DNA of 64,000 nt from Melampsora larici-populina 98AG31 (GCF_000204055.1 NW_006768773.1:251805-315804), one strand, 5' to 3'. Shown: positions 44,998-57,500, counted from the stretch's first letter. Numbers and translations: made by a program. Notes: generated by a model not told the origin, from the letters alone.

Positions 44998-47900
44998 TTA
45001 CTTTTGGGTCTCTGACCCTAATTCCACGTTCTCCACAAAAGGTTTCAATTTTGAAATGTTGAAGACGTCATGTCTTTTGTCTCCTGTCGGAAGGTCGAGT
45101 CGTACACTTTGTCCGTCGTTGAATGTATCTAGCACTCTGTACACTGCCAGCATTAAATATGTTCCCTGGTCGGAACATGACCTAGGCTGGGAATATCATT
45201 GAGAGAAGAATGGTGCATCAAATCATCTTGCACTGCACATCTGAGCCATAAAGCATACACTACATATGTGCAAACATCTGAGTAAATCCTTAGCTATCAG
45301 CTACATACAGGTCCGCTCAGTTTTCTGCTCATCTAGATAAGAAGTTCATGTGTAATACATGCTGTAACTTTGTTCAGATTGAGCCACACATCTCAAAATA
45401 TTGACTACATATATCACAATGGCTACTCAGGAAATATTCATGGAACTGTGTAACAGTAGCAGGATGGGAATGTGATCACTAGGACCCATATTCCCATCTG
45501 GGAACCTCTTTAATGCTGGCAGTGGTATGGACCTTCATAGTGTTCTTTCAATTTATCAACTCCTCCCGTGTGGCGACCTCTCCAATCTCCAGAGTCAAGT
45601 AGTACCCAGCTGTCTGTCTCTACGCGCACGTCTGTGTGTTGTTTATTGTGCTGTAGGGCTTGCTGTACTCGGCTGGTCCAAAGATTGTCGCGAATTTGCG
45701 CCCACGTGCCTTCTCGCTGTCTTAGCCAAGATTCAAGTGATGTGGGTGTGTCCTCAGTCGTGCCACTGGAAGGGAAAAGCTTTGCTGGTCGACCAAAAAC
45801 CACTTGAAAAGGTGATAGGCCCGTGGCTACATTCGTTGCACTATTGATTGCAAACTCGACCGATGGGAGAGCTTCTAGCCAACGTGTCTGTCGTTTGGCT
45901 GTGAACGTGCGGAGTATTTGGCCTACCGTCTTGTTGGTACGCTCGCTCCTGCCGTCGGCTTGGGGGTGGAATGCTGCGGAACGATGGAAGGAGACATTGA
46001 AGCGGTCAATAAGTGATTTCCAAAATTTCGACGCCCAGGCCTTATCTCTATCACTTATGATCGAGTCTGGTGCGCCGAATGTTCCCATCCAAGCACCAAA
46101 GAATCTCGAAGCAGTTTTTTCGGCTGTGTCCGTCTGGTTAGTAGGGATAAGTCGGGTGAAACCAGAAAGTCGGCAAGTGACTGTTAACAACATATCGTAA
46201 GTATTGATCTTGGGAAGTGGCCCGATGAAGTCAATGGCGATGTTTGAGAGTGGCTCTGTAGGTACATTCGGAGTCCTCATGTGTCCGTTGGGTAGAGAGG
46301 TCCTGGCTTTCGTTTTCTGACACGTTTCACAGGCTTTGATGTACATCTCAACATCCTTGCTCATTCGTGACCAAAAGAAGTCCAGTCGAAGTGTGGAAAC
46401 TGTCTTTAATGCTCCTAAATGACCCACTCGTTTATGTGCTTCCTCAATGAGGTGAGTTCGCAAGCTTTCAGCGTTTGGTATAAGTAATCGTCCATCAATA
46501 AAAATCAAACCTCCGTCTATATAGCAATCATCCCGAAGAGGTGCCCCATCGCGTACGGCCATACAGAATTTGTCTTGTTTGTATCCCCGTAGAACGCTAG
46601 CTTTGAATTCTTCTGACAGGGTTGTTTGTGATAAGGCTAGCGCTGCAATGGTTTCCACTCCAATCTGTGAGTCTTCGGCATCCTTTCTGGACAACGCGTC
46701 CGCTACAGAGTTGTCTGTTCCTTTGACGTATTGGAAATTTAAATCAAAATCAGCCAGCTGTTCAAGCCAACGGGCTTGTTGTCGACTCAGCGACCGTTGC
46801 TTCAGGAGGTACGTCAGGGAGTGATGATCACTCATCACGTTAACTTTCATGCCTAGGAGAAGCATTCTCCACTTCTGGAGGGCGTGAATCACTGCTAGCA
46901 ACTCTTGCTCGTGAACGGGGTAATTACGTTCGGCGGTCGACATTTGCTTTGATTCGTAAGCGATGGGACTTGCGCCTTTCCATTCTTTGCCTTGAAAGAG
47001 AGCTGCTCCCAGTCCCGTGCCGCTGGCGTCCGTAAAGAGCCACAAAGGGTCTGTGGAGTCAAAATCGACGTTCTTCAGACAAGGAAGCGTCGTCATAATT
47101 CTCTTGATGTTTTGAAAAGCTTTCTCTTCTTCTTCGCCCCACTTGAATTGCTTCTTGTTGAGTTTGCTGCTAGTTAATGGTGTCAGCTTTCCTACGTATT
47201 TCTCCAGACCGTATACAAACTTCTTCATCCACTGTACCGTCCCCAAGAACTTCTTGACACCTTTTGCTGATTTAGGTGATTCCCAGGACCTAATTTTTTC
47301 AATCTTTTCTTCGTCTGCGCTAACCCCGTTTGGTGAAATGATGTGACCTAAGAATTTCACTTCTTTTCTGAATAACTTGGTCTTCTTACTGCTACAATAG
47401 AGGTTAGCTTTTCTGAGACGCTCCAATACTAATTTCAAATGTTCCTTGTGTTCCTCTGTTGACTCTGAGAAAATCACGATATCGTCCAAGTAAACAACAC
47501 ACACCGTGTTGATCAATTCTCCTAATGCTTCTTCTAGTCGACTCTGGTGCGTGGCCGGTGCGTTCGTGAGACCCATGGGCATTACGCACCACTCATAGAG
47601 TCCCCAGGGTGTCTTCACGGCGGTTAATGGAATATCGGCCTCGCGCATCCGGGTTTGAAAAAAAGCGTTGGTTTGGTCTAATAACGAAAAAACCTTTCCT
47701 GTCGAGACGAGCCTGACCAACTCGTCCACCTTAGGGAGCGGTGAACGGTCCCTGACGGTCATGCTGTTCAAGGTGTGGTAATCACATACCCACCTTGGAA
47801 GTTCCAAAGGGTCCTTCTTTGGAATGATGAGACTGGGGGATGCGTATTGACTCGATGACTTTCGGAGTCTCCCAGCTTCCACGTGTTGATCCAGTAGCTT

Positions 47901-50393
47901 TCGCCAGGCTTTCATGTGTCTGTGCGGGTATGGGTATTGACGTTCATTCACTACGGCGTTTGGATCCGTCAGTATGATCTTGTGCCTCACTGTTGAGGCC
48001 GGGTCTTGTAATTTTTCTGGGAAAGAGCCATCGGTAAACTCTCCTTTTTCTTCCACTTCCTCAGAGATTGCTGGGATGTCTACGGGGAAGAGGTCATGAT
48101 ATTGTTCAAAGTACTCAGCTTCCCATTCTTCCCACGAGTCAGGCTTCGAGATAACTGAGGGTTCATTCTTCTTCTTCAAATCTTGTTCCCAAGCGTTCCA
48201 TTTCTCACTCTCACGTCTCTCAGCTGAAGCGGCTACCAAGGCTTGTTTGGAATCTTCAATCATTTTTTTCAATTTCATTTCATGTCGAAAATCATACATG
48301 ACAACATCTGACTTCTCACTCAGTACAGCTTTTTTCGCACAAGACACCGCTAAATCATTACGAGATAAGAAAGGAGCTCCTAAAATGATATCATAAGACT
48401 GTCCCATCTGTCCGATCTTCATGTAATTGCGCTCGAAGGATGTGTTGGATGCAACATGTGTGAGGGCCGCGATTGTGAACTCGGTGAGCATTGGGGGTGG
48501 TGTGTCAGAGTCAAGGGCTAATCCTACGATGGTCGGTTTAACAAGTTTACGCCGTTTTAATCCTAGCTTCTCAACCATTGCTTCAGAGATGAGGTTCGTT
48601 TCAGATCCTGCATCGGCCAAGGCGCGGATAGGTGTACCATTACATGTCAGCTGTAAGATTACCACCGGTTGGGATACGGGTTGGTCCACGTACCCTTCTT
48701 CTCCAGCTTGTACCAGTTCTTCTTCTTCCAATTGATTGATTTCTCTCAACTCTCGGTCGATTTCTTCGTATGCCGCAACTGTGGTCGAGTCGTACTCGGG
48801 GAACGTCACTGCAGCAACCGTGTTTCGGGTAGGTCGTCCCGCTGGAGGTAAGGTAGGTCGCCCGGCTGTAGACGGTGCAAGTTTGGCTCGGGGTGGGGTG
48901 TAGTTGTCTGGCTTTGGCGGAGCTTTGAATCCTGGAGGAAAGACGACTCGCTCCTTAGAAAGTGTCCCGGTACATTGACGATATTCACTGCCACACTGTT
49001 TCTTACAGTAGTGGCACAGACCCGCTGAATCAAGGTAACTGTGAATCTTCCAAATAAAGTCTTCATTGCTCGGTCTGATAGCGTGAGCAGTGTTGCTACT
49101 GTTGTTCCCGGTGTGGTGAACCGATGAGGTTGGTCGCTGAGAGTACGAAGATCCGGTTGAGCGCTTGACAATGACCTTCTTGATGATCAGATCATCATAA
49201 AGCATGTCACATTTCTCTTCGAATTTGATATAGTCGAAACCTGATTCTACCAGTGGATGGTGTAACCTGATGGACGATTTCAGTTCCGGAAGGATACCGA
49301 GCAGAAGGTGTGAGGCTAGTGTGAAATCGTTCAGTACCATCTTGTCATGGTTCATGAGGGATTGAATCGACCTCGCTCGGGTGCTGTATGATTTGAAGTC
49401 TTCACCGTAGGACATCCGTAACAGTAGGATCTTTTCGCGCAGCTTGTCGTTCCAGTCAGAGGGTAGTGCTGTCGCAAATAGACGATCCTTGAACTCTTCC
49501 CAGGTCCCTTTCCGAAAATTTTCAACGTTATGCGCCCAGAACGCCTGTAGATTTGTCTCGAGCAGGTAGGAACCCGTGAGTATGATCCGGTCTTCGTCTC
49601 TTTCGACTTTCTTGACTAGGAAGAAGATTTTTAAAGCGGTGAACCATTTCAGAAAGGCGTCTATGTCGCGATATGGGCCTTTGAATGAAGGACCGTCCGA
49701 AGATTTAAACTTGGTCAAGTCAATTCCTCGGACAGCGTTGTCGTCGACAGTCGATGTTTGACGAGGTGAAGATTCGTTCAGTTGGAATGTCAGTAGGCGC
49801 TCTTCCAGTTTGGCCAGTCTCTCAGCTGATTCCTTCGCCGCCACAATCCGCTCCTCTTCTAGTTTAGCAATTCGCAGTGCCGATTTGTTAGCGGCCTGTA
49901 ATCCTGCTTGTTGGGTCTGCAAGATCGCTCTGAGAAGGTCATTGGTCGAGGGTGGGGATGGCGAGGATGGATGGTCTTCTGTAGCATTGGCCATCGTCTC
50001 GGTACGCAAGGAGGATGACAAGGTAGGTTTGGTAGATGCTTGTGATTGTTGATCAAGTGCGAGTTGCTTTTCTTCGGAGATGATCTGCGAGATGCGAGCT
50101 CGAAACGGGGAAGCCGGGAATTCGCCCGGTATGGGTCTTTGAGGGGAGGCCGGTGGGTAAGGTGTGTAAGCCTTCTCGGTAGCTGGCACAGGTCTGGGTG
50201 GTGGATTCCTATTTGGAAGATTTGCGAAAATAACTTTATTTTGGGAGTATCGCTCTGCCTGTTCAATTGGACGTTGGTGATAGACCGGGGCTGAGTTTGA
50301 TCTTCGAAGTAATACTTCTGGATTGTCTAGTCGTTCAGTGAGAGGTTCACTCGAACTCATGCGGGTGGAGCGGGGTTCTGGCTTTTGATTCAT
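44998..50393 (-). CDS. Gag-Pol polyprotein of Ty3 element 2, cut by a MITE
   Basis: A single frame from ATG 50393 with Gag and Pol fused. Gag has a capsid-like domain and a Cys cluster (CHYCKKQCGSEYRQC) lacking the usual His. Protease: ALADAGSETNLIS, with DAG in place of DSG/DTG. RT: CDYHTLNSMTV, SLLDQTNAFFQTRM, catalytic YLDDIVIFS. RNase H: LFTDASGTGLGAALFQ, YPVHEQELLAVIHAL. Integrase: GHLGALKTVSTL, CETCQKT, AIDFIGPLP, ISDRDKAWASKFW, HPQADGRSERTNKTV. The frame stops artificially at 45510, inside MITE c, after KEHYEGPY. The natural C-terminal stretch (VLDTFNDGQSVRLDLP to ETQK, stop 44998) lies intact beyond the MITE. Apart from that insertion I saw no defect. Confidence 0.93.
45142..45524. 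mobile_element. CACTG-type MITE, copy c (383 bp, in Ty3-2 pol)
   Basis: Left end CACTGCCAGCATTAAATATG, right end CTCTTTAATGCTGGCAGTG, flanked by GTA (45139-45141, 45525-45527). It interrupts the polyprotein frame of Ty3 element 2. The interior is related to copy b. Confidence 0.93.
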
Positions 50394-50478
50394 ACAATGA
50401 ATCAACAAGGTTGAAGTTTGAAGATCCGGGTATAACGAGAATTAAACGGGGTTCGAGATAGGTTCGAGAAAAAAAAAG

Positions 50479-50856
50479 TGTAAGGACTTGGATTGTCCCC
50501 ACTAAAGTGAATTGATCTTTTATCGAAGCTTCGGGCTGAGGGAACTGAGATCTAATTTAAGAGATCTCGGACTGATTTCTAGAACCAAAGTGACTGTTTT
50601 TATTCTAACTCCAAAAGGTCATAAATCTAGATCAGTCTAGATTCCCTCAGAAACGGGTACAAGTTATAATAATGAAATAGAATAAATGCAGAAATGATTG
50701 AGCTCACCTAACTCCAAAAGGTCATAAATCTAGATCAGTCTAGATTCCCTAAGGAGTTAGTATAGTGAGCGATGATTGAAGTGAAAAGACATGTGAATTG
50801 ATATAAGGCTATTGTGGTTGTATTATGTTTGTAATGGAGTCTACAACGACATTACA
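50479..50856 (-). repeat. 5' LTR of Ty3 element 2
   Basis: 378 bp, identical by eye to the copy at 44260. The sequence just inside it (CTTTTTTTTTCTCGAACC, minus sense) does not start with a TGG tRNA-type primer site. Confidence 0.95.
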
Positions 50857-52845
50857 AACTCTCACCGAGTTGGGAGCGGAGGGCAGAAGACAATTTAGAT
50901 TTTACAATGTCTGCAGCTTGCTTTGGCTTTGGTAGATTCAGCTTAGACTTTGGACCTATGTCAGATGCTATCGCTTCTTCCACTGAAGCTCCTTGAGTTC
51001 GGGCGGCGAATATGACCGGGAAGTTACTCTTGGTACTGACATACTCGGCCATTTCTTGATGCGAGGTAAACTCAAGACACCATCCATCAGATTCCTTGCT
51101 CTCCGAGGTTTTAGCATGGGTTCCAGCGACAAGAAAGTAATAAGCAAAGTTCATCCAAGTGGATTCGTTCTGGATCTGTTGGTCAAGTCACGATGAGATT
51201 ACATATCACTAACCACAAAGCAGCCAATCTGACCGGGGGGAACGTACCTCAGAATGAAGTTTTTCCACACGCTTCCGTGAAAGTTGATTGTGGTCTGCAA
51301 GTGTTTGACCTTGAGAAGTACCTGCCGATATAAGGGCATAAGCCTTGGTAACTTTTGCATTAGAAACCGATTCATCGTAAATATTTTGCAGCTCGTCGCG
51401 TTCATCGGGTGTCAAAGGAAACAGCTGGTATTTCTTGGGTGATGGCAGGCCAGACAAAGTGTAGAAGATCGAAGGTTCATAAACCATTTTTTCCATTTCG
51501 GACAGACTGGTCCACTTTTCACCGATGATCTTGTTACGCTGGGCAAGACTGTTTCCTTCAGTAGATCGAGGCACTGTAACAAAGGACAATTGAGGAAAAT
51601 CAAATCATACACATGAGTTTCTTGAGATCAGAGTTGATCAGACATACAAGTTTTTGAGTTTGGATTGGGACTCACTGTATTCTTTTTCCACAAACTTTGA
51701 ATAACTCATCCAAAGGCGATAGCCATCAGCACCCACACCACGTGTTGAGCCAAGATCCCCACTGACCAAAAATCCACATCAAGATAAGCGCACAAGATTC
51801 TACCACGATTATCTTGAAAAAACTTAAATGGCTTTGTCAAGTGTAAACGAGCTTACATTGGCCATCATCGCAAGCATCTCCTTGTGATGATGGTACAGTT
51901 TCTTGAGAGCCTCAGCTTCGTCTCGGATGTGTTGAGGTACAACTGTACCAAACTTCTTGCAAGATTGATTAAGATATCCAGAGATTCTTGTATCAGGCCA
52001 CTCGCTCGCTAGCAACTTGTAGTTTGAGACGGTAGGAAGATCTATATTGACACCTGAAGGTACAAATCCGTCAATCAAAGCTGGGTCCGGGGTAGTTGAA
52101 TTGGTGGTAGTGGTGACATTTTGGGAACCAGTAGGTTCACCCTGATGTCGAGGTCGCTTCTTGGCTGATGGTCGATGTTGGTTGGAAGATCTGGGCTCAT
52201 CTTCGTTGCTTGCTGATTCTTCGTCTGAAGGTTTAAAGGTGTCACTGAGATCGTGTTCACTTTCAGTGTCCTGATTCTCGACAATTGGTCTCTTGGTGGA
52301 TTTATTTCGAAGATTACGTTGGCGTGGTTGCTGAACAGTTGGGTTAGTGGTTGATGTTTGTGGCTGCAAGATAGCCGGGTTGGTTGTGATGTTGGTATTT
52401 GATGGTACAACAGGTGGATTAGGTGGTTGGGTTGGGGTCTTACGGACTGCAGCAAGACGAGAAGATGAATTCTTGGTGATGGTTGCCGTGTCGGAAGTTG
52501 TTCGAACACGGCCAGATCGGTTAGCTCTTGAGTTTGACCCAGGAGGAGAGGCAATTCGAGTTCGTCGGGTGCTGGGCATTCTGGTCTTGGCAAGGATTTG
52601 ACAAAAGAAGTCAATATGTGACTATGCGACGGGTGATAAAAATCCAGACTGACCTGCCCCCGCTGAAATATCAAGTTATGTACATACATATGTACACATG
52701 TAATACTTTGGGACGTGACCCCCTCCGTGACTGCGCAAGTCGTCATCCAACCCATTCTCCTAACACTTTTCACTCCAACCGTTCTCCTTTTTTTCCACCT
52801 TTCCTCATTCTTCACTCTATCTTCTCTCGCTTTTCGCGTGTCCGA

Positions 52846-54565
52846 ATGGACGCAGGACCTCCGGATCCCGAAACGCAGGATAACTCGGCTGTTCGGGACG
52901 ATCAGTCGACCTACGACGACGCGATGGACGCTTTAGTCGCGTCAGACCTGACGGGTCAAGAGGCTGAATCAACGCCCAAGACGCGTCAAACGACCTCGAT
53001 CGCTCTCGAAAAGGTTACCCTTCCCCCCCAAGCTCTCTCTGGACCTGCCTCGAAAACCCCAGTGCCACTGGAAGGTTCGAGGAAGCGTCACCGACACCGA
53101 GCTCCCTCTCAGAGCCCTCTCGAGGAGGCCGAAGATATCACTGGCACTCCTCGATCGACCCGAATCGCTAAGCTGTTTCCAGGGGAATCTGGAACAGCCA
53201 AGCCCCTCGGAACTCTCATCCAACGGTTGTTGGATGTATCCAAGGCCACGTTGGTTCCAAAATCCAAAAGGACCAAAACGATCAATGTGGACATTGAATC
53301 GGCAGCAGACATTCTGGTGCTCGTCGGCTTAGTTCAGGAGCAGGCCAGCATCAATGAGGCCCGAAGAGTCGTCTTCGACCCTCATCGCCAAACCGTCCCC
53401 AATCCTTCCCCCTAATCTTTCGCAACGAACGCTCAGTTCGAATTCAGAAGCGAAAACATTGTCAGAGAAGGTCGACGCGCTAGCTGACCAAGTGGCAAAG
53501 CTCATATCAGCTGTCGTCCCAGGCCAACAACAACAACAACAGCAGCAGCCATCGAGCCCCGATCAAAGCTCATACGCGCTAGCTGCATCAAAGCACGCGC
53601 CAAAGGCTGCTCAACCCCCAAAACAACACATTCCGAGCCCTCGTGCTCAACCAAGAAAGACCACACGCCCAAAATCTGAGGCGTCCCTCACGCTTAGCCA
53701 AATGGATCCCAAGGTTATAGCAGGTGCGGGAAAAACAATCCCTGAGCTTATTAAAATTCTCAACCTCATATTAAAAGAAGGCAACATCAAAGTTGCGACG
53801 GATGATGCACACACCATCATGGTGAGAAACATCCATCGCCACCCATCGAACGACCTGGTAATTTACCTCGAGTCACAAAAACAAGCGCAAGCACTGCGCG
53901 GTCAAGTCGCGTGCTGGCTTCCCAAAGTCTCACCAAACTTATCTTTAAAACAAGAAGTGCACTCTATCATTGTGCATGGCATCCCAACAACCTTCAACCC
54001 CACTCGACCAGAGGACATTGATCTCCTAAAGACATGCAATGGTGATCTTCTCGACAACGCCCTCTTTATGAGGTGGTTAAAGAAAGATACGGCCGATGAT
54101 TTGGCAAAGCGTCATTCCTCCTTGCTCATTGGCTTCAAGACTCTCACTGAAGCCAATCTAGCTGTACGCACGAAAGTGTGGCATGGGAGAGGTCTTCACC
54201 GAACCGAACTGAGCGGTCCCCCTCCTACCCGTTGTTTTAATTGTCAGGGTGTAGGCCACACAGCTACAGCTTGTAAATTAGCTCCAATGTGCCCTCATTG
54301 TTCCGGGGAACATCACTCCCACAGCTGTCCAGTGAAAGGTCCCACGCCCATGAAATGCATCTCTTGCGCACGTGGCAAGTTGAAACTTGATCCAAGCACC
54401 AATCTGCCAAGGCTCTTCAAAGAGAACCACGCTGATTTCCTCCACCACCCTTTCTCTCCCTTGTGCCCAGTCAGAATTGCAAGCCAATTCCCGCCACACA
54501 ACCCCAGCTCATCACCATATATCCAAGTGGTTGACCAAGAAAACACTCTGAACAATCAATGTTAG
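52846..54565 (+). CDS. LINE ORF1 (gag-like, zinc knuckles), one frameshift
   Basis: ATG at 52846. The N-terminal part is polar and basic. The frame ends at 53415, but the adjacent +1 frame (from about 53354) continues as NLSQRTLSSNSEAKTLSEKV through a polyglutamine run (about 53526-53549). An RRM-like region follows (DDAHTIMVRNIHRHPSNDLV, SIIVHGIPTTFNPTRPED), then CCHC knuckles (CFNCQGVGHTATAC, CPHCSGEHHSHSC). One C fewer in the CCCCC run at about 53408-53412 would join both frames, so a single-base slip is likely. ORF1 proteins of this type bind element RNA. The stop TAG overlaps the ORF2 start. Confidence 0.8.
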
Positions 54566-57500
54566 AGCAACAACTCAAAGAAACGCTAAAAATTAACAAC
54601 TCAGCGGGCATTCTTCAGTTGAATTGCAAGCATTCCAAATATGTCACTCACTCCCTTTTCAATTCAGATCTTACGTCCTTTTTTTCAATTATTTCAATCC
54701 AAGAGCCTTATGTCAATCCCATTGACAATCTTCCACTAAATCAGTCCAACTGGACGCTTGTCTGTCCATCTCCGCGGTCCCTCACGGAGGAGGACAGACC
54801 TCGAGCCTGTCTCTACATCAGACAAGACTTGAACCCCATCATAAACCCGATACATTCAACTTCAAGAAACCTAGCGGCGTGCACAGTCACCATAAACGGC
54901 TGCGCCATATTAATAGCTAGCGTTTACAACCCTCAGAAAACACTCACCGGCTTCGAGGCTTTCACCGAAATGCTTCAGAAGGCTCCGTTATCCACCCAAC
55001 TACTGCCAATCATCTGTACATCTGATTCTAACCTTCATTCCCCCCTCTGGAACCCTAGCCACAGCAACCTCAACGACAAGGATGCGGAGAAGCTGATCGA
55101 AATGCTGACAGATTGGGGCCTCAATCTGCGCTCCCCGAAAGGCATACCAACCTTTGGAGTTCGATCAGCAAACACCGAAGGAACCTCTATCGACCAGGTC
55201 TGGGTCAATGAGGACTTCGACGACAGCATCCTCACTTGCTTCATTGACGAAGAGGACACCCTCAATCACCAGTCCGACCATCAAGCCATTGTTACCTGCT
55301 TCTCAACAGCAGCTGGGGACACCACCGTATCCGCCTCACAAACGACCGCAAAGAAGAATTGGAACAAGGTCGACCGCGTTGGTCTGCAGCAAGACCTCAA
55401 AACTTCCCTTCCCAAACTACGATCGCTCCTCACGAGAGAGGACGTGGAGTCCTTCGACAACGAATTACGCTCCGCCATCATCAAAGCATTAAACGACAAC
55501 TCACCACGCAAGGCGGTTTACGGTAAGCACAAACCCTGGTGGAGGCCAGAGGTCCTTGAACCCCTCCGGAAAGAGACCACCAGACTACGCCGACTAGCCA
55601 AAAAACACCGAGACAATGAGTCACAACAAGCTTACAAGAAGGCACGCAACAAATTCAATCAGGCCATCGACAAGGCAAAGGAAAACTCCTGGCGTCAATT
55701 CTTATCAGGGGTTGATCACACTAATCTTTTTCAGGCAAAACGCATAGCATCCGGGAGGAAGCCATCATCACTTGTTAGCACCATCATCACCGAAGATGGA
55801 AAAACTTGCTTGACTAACGATGAAAAAGCTGAAGCGCTTTTCACCGCCACCTGCGTCGCCACTGCACCCTGCAGATTGGACGACACCAACAACCTCATCT
55901 TCCCGCTACGAGAGACTGAGAGGCCATCGGCAGAAGTCACCAAACGATTCTCAGACTCAATCACCAAGGAAGCCTTAAGCTCAATCATCAACAACAGCCC
56001 GCCTAAAAAGGCGCCTGGCGCAGACGGCATCCAGAACTGGGTCTGGAAGCTGATCTGGGAACAGGTAAAGACTCACGTAACGTTCCTTTTTCAATGCAGT
56101 GCAATCACAGGCCTTGTCCCACGCGCTTGGAAGACAGCGGTCACCGTGATGATCCCCAAACCTGGGAAGGCTGACTATACGCAGGCATCAGCTTACCGAC
56201 CCATCGCCCTTCTGGCGACTTTGAGCAAATTCTTCGAGAAATTGCTCACCATCCACCTCTCTGCTTACGCCGAAAACCTCCATATGATCCACGAAGGCCA
56301 CTATGGCGGCCGTCCAGACCGATCCAGCCAGGAAGCGCTAGTGCACCTGGTGTCATGGATCAAGAAAGAATGGTCCAAAGGAAAGGTTGTTGGCGCTCTG
56401 TTTGCAGACGTCAAATCAGCCTTTCCATCAGTACACCACCCTCGCCTCCTCGACACTCTTGAACGAAAAGGAATCAATACCCAAACGATCAACATCATAC
56501 ACGACTTTCTATATGAACGATCCACGGTCCTCACTTTCAATGGATTCCAATCCCAGCCTTTCTCACTCGACCACGGGCTTCCCCAGGGCTCACCTTTATC
56601 ACCTCTCCTTTACCTCTTATACAACTCATCATTACTAGCAGTTACTGACAACATCCCTAATGCCACAGCGCTAGGCTTCATCGACGACGTAGTACTCTTG
56701 TCCACGGCAAACGACACCCACCAGCTCAAGTCCCAAATGCAGACGCTCTCTTTTCGCCAGCAACAGTGGGCCAAGAACCACGGAGCCATCTTCGATGTGA
56801 AGAAGACGTTCTGGGTCCTTTTCAGCTTACAAACACCCAACATGATCCCGACAATCAACTTCGCGGACAGGAAGAACATTGAACCGGCCTCTTTCGCTAA
56901 GTGGCTTGGTATCAAAATTGACAATAAGCTGACATTCAAACAACATCGCTTAGAAATCATAGCAAAAGGACAACAGCGCGCGGGATTCCTAGCGGGGCTA
57001 TCAAAAACAGGCTGGGGTATACCACCGAAGCTCATGCGAACCCTCATCACCACAACAATCCACGCGGCCACCGACTACGGCGCCATGGCTTGGCTCCCGA
57101 CGGAACCATCAGTCTTCGTAACCGAACAACTCACCCATATTGACAACACATGCGTAAGGGCTGCGCTGGGAGCCTTACGAACAACACCATCTGTTTTCCT
57201 TCGTCATGATCTCAACATGACTCCTCCAAAAGCACGCCTGCAGAGTACAGTCCTGAGTTTCATGGCTAGATCTCTAGCAAAAAACAAGACTCACCCGTTC
57301 TTCAAGCTGGTCCAGCAAGCACAACACACAAATCCAAACAGCCACAAAAATCCTTTCCACCACTTCTTCCAACATCCCCTTCACAAGGAGTTCGAAGAAT
57401 TCGTGGTCCAACTACCGGTCGACCCAGCGTCTACGCTAATCCAACCCCCAAACTATTCAACCGTCCTCCAGGAGGACGAAGCCAGAGCAACATCCGACGC

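Larger units (their letters stand above)
44260..50856 (-). mobile_element. Ty3/gypsy retrotransposon 2, full length, very young
   Basis: 378-bp LTRs at 44260-44637 and 50479-50856 that I read as identical, flanked by the 5-bp duplication AACTC (44255-44259, 50857-50861). A purine tract AGGAGGGGAGAA (minus sense) adjoins the left LTR, confirming minus orientation. It encodes one Gag-Pol polyprotein, cut near its C-terminus by MITE c. It sits in an intron of the minus-strand host gene. Confidence 0.95.
35755..52579 (-). pseudogene. Rust-type family gene interrupted by two Ty3 elements
   Basis: Start ATG at 52579. Exon 1 (to about 51857) encodes a long Ser/Thr/Pro-rich, basic and acidic disordered region, then ISGYLNQSCKKFGTVVPQHI. 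Later exons give GDLGSTRGVGADGYRLWMSY, RNKIIGEKWTSLSEMEKMVY (HMG-box-like wording), then NESTWMNFAYYFLVAGTHAK to SALRSQL near 50870. The next intron starts GTGAGAGTT and contains the whole retroelement 44260-50856. It ends ...TTCTAG, and coding resumes AAVIGHDPSQGFPHKPNPAQ, ending at 44038, where the second retroelement (36028-44037) splits the exon. Coding continues in frame LGFDNMN at 36027. A TGA (35995-35997) follows, after which WLKDLEAGLFKLEKD runs to a stop at 35755. The exon 1/2 junction is not fully resolved. I recall this family as expanded in rusts with no known function. Confidence 0.7.

Noticed and set aside
45510..45527. Stop at 45510 as the natural end of the Ty3-2 polyprotein
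   Set aside because: The last residues come from the MITE terminus; coding resumes beyond the MITE and ends at 44998.
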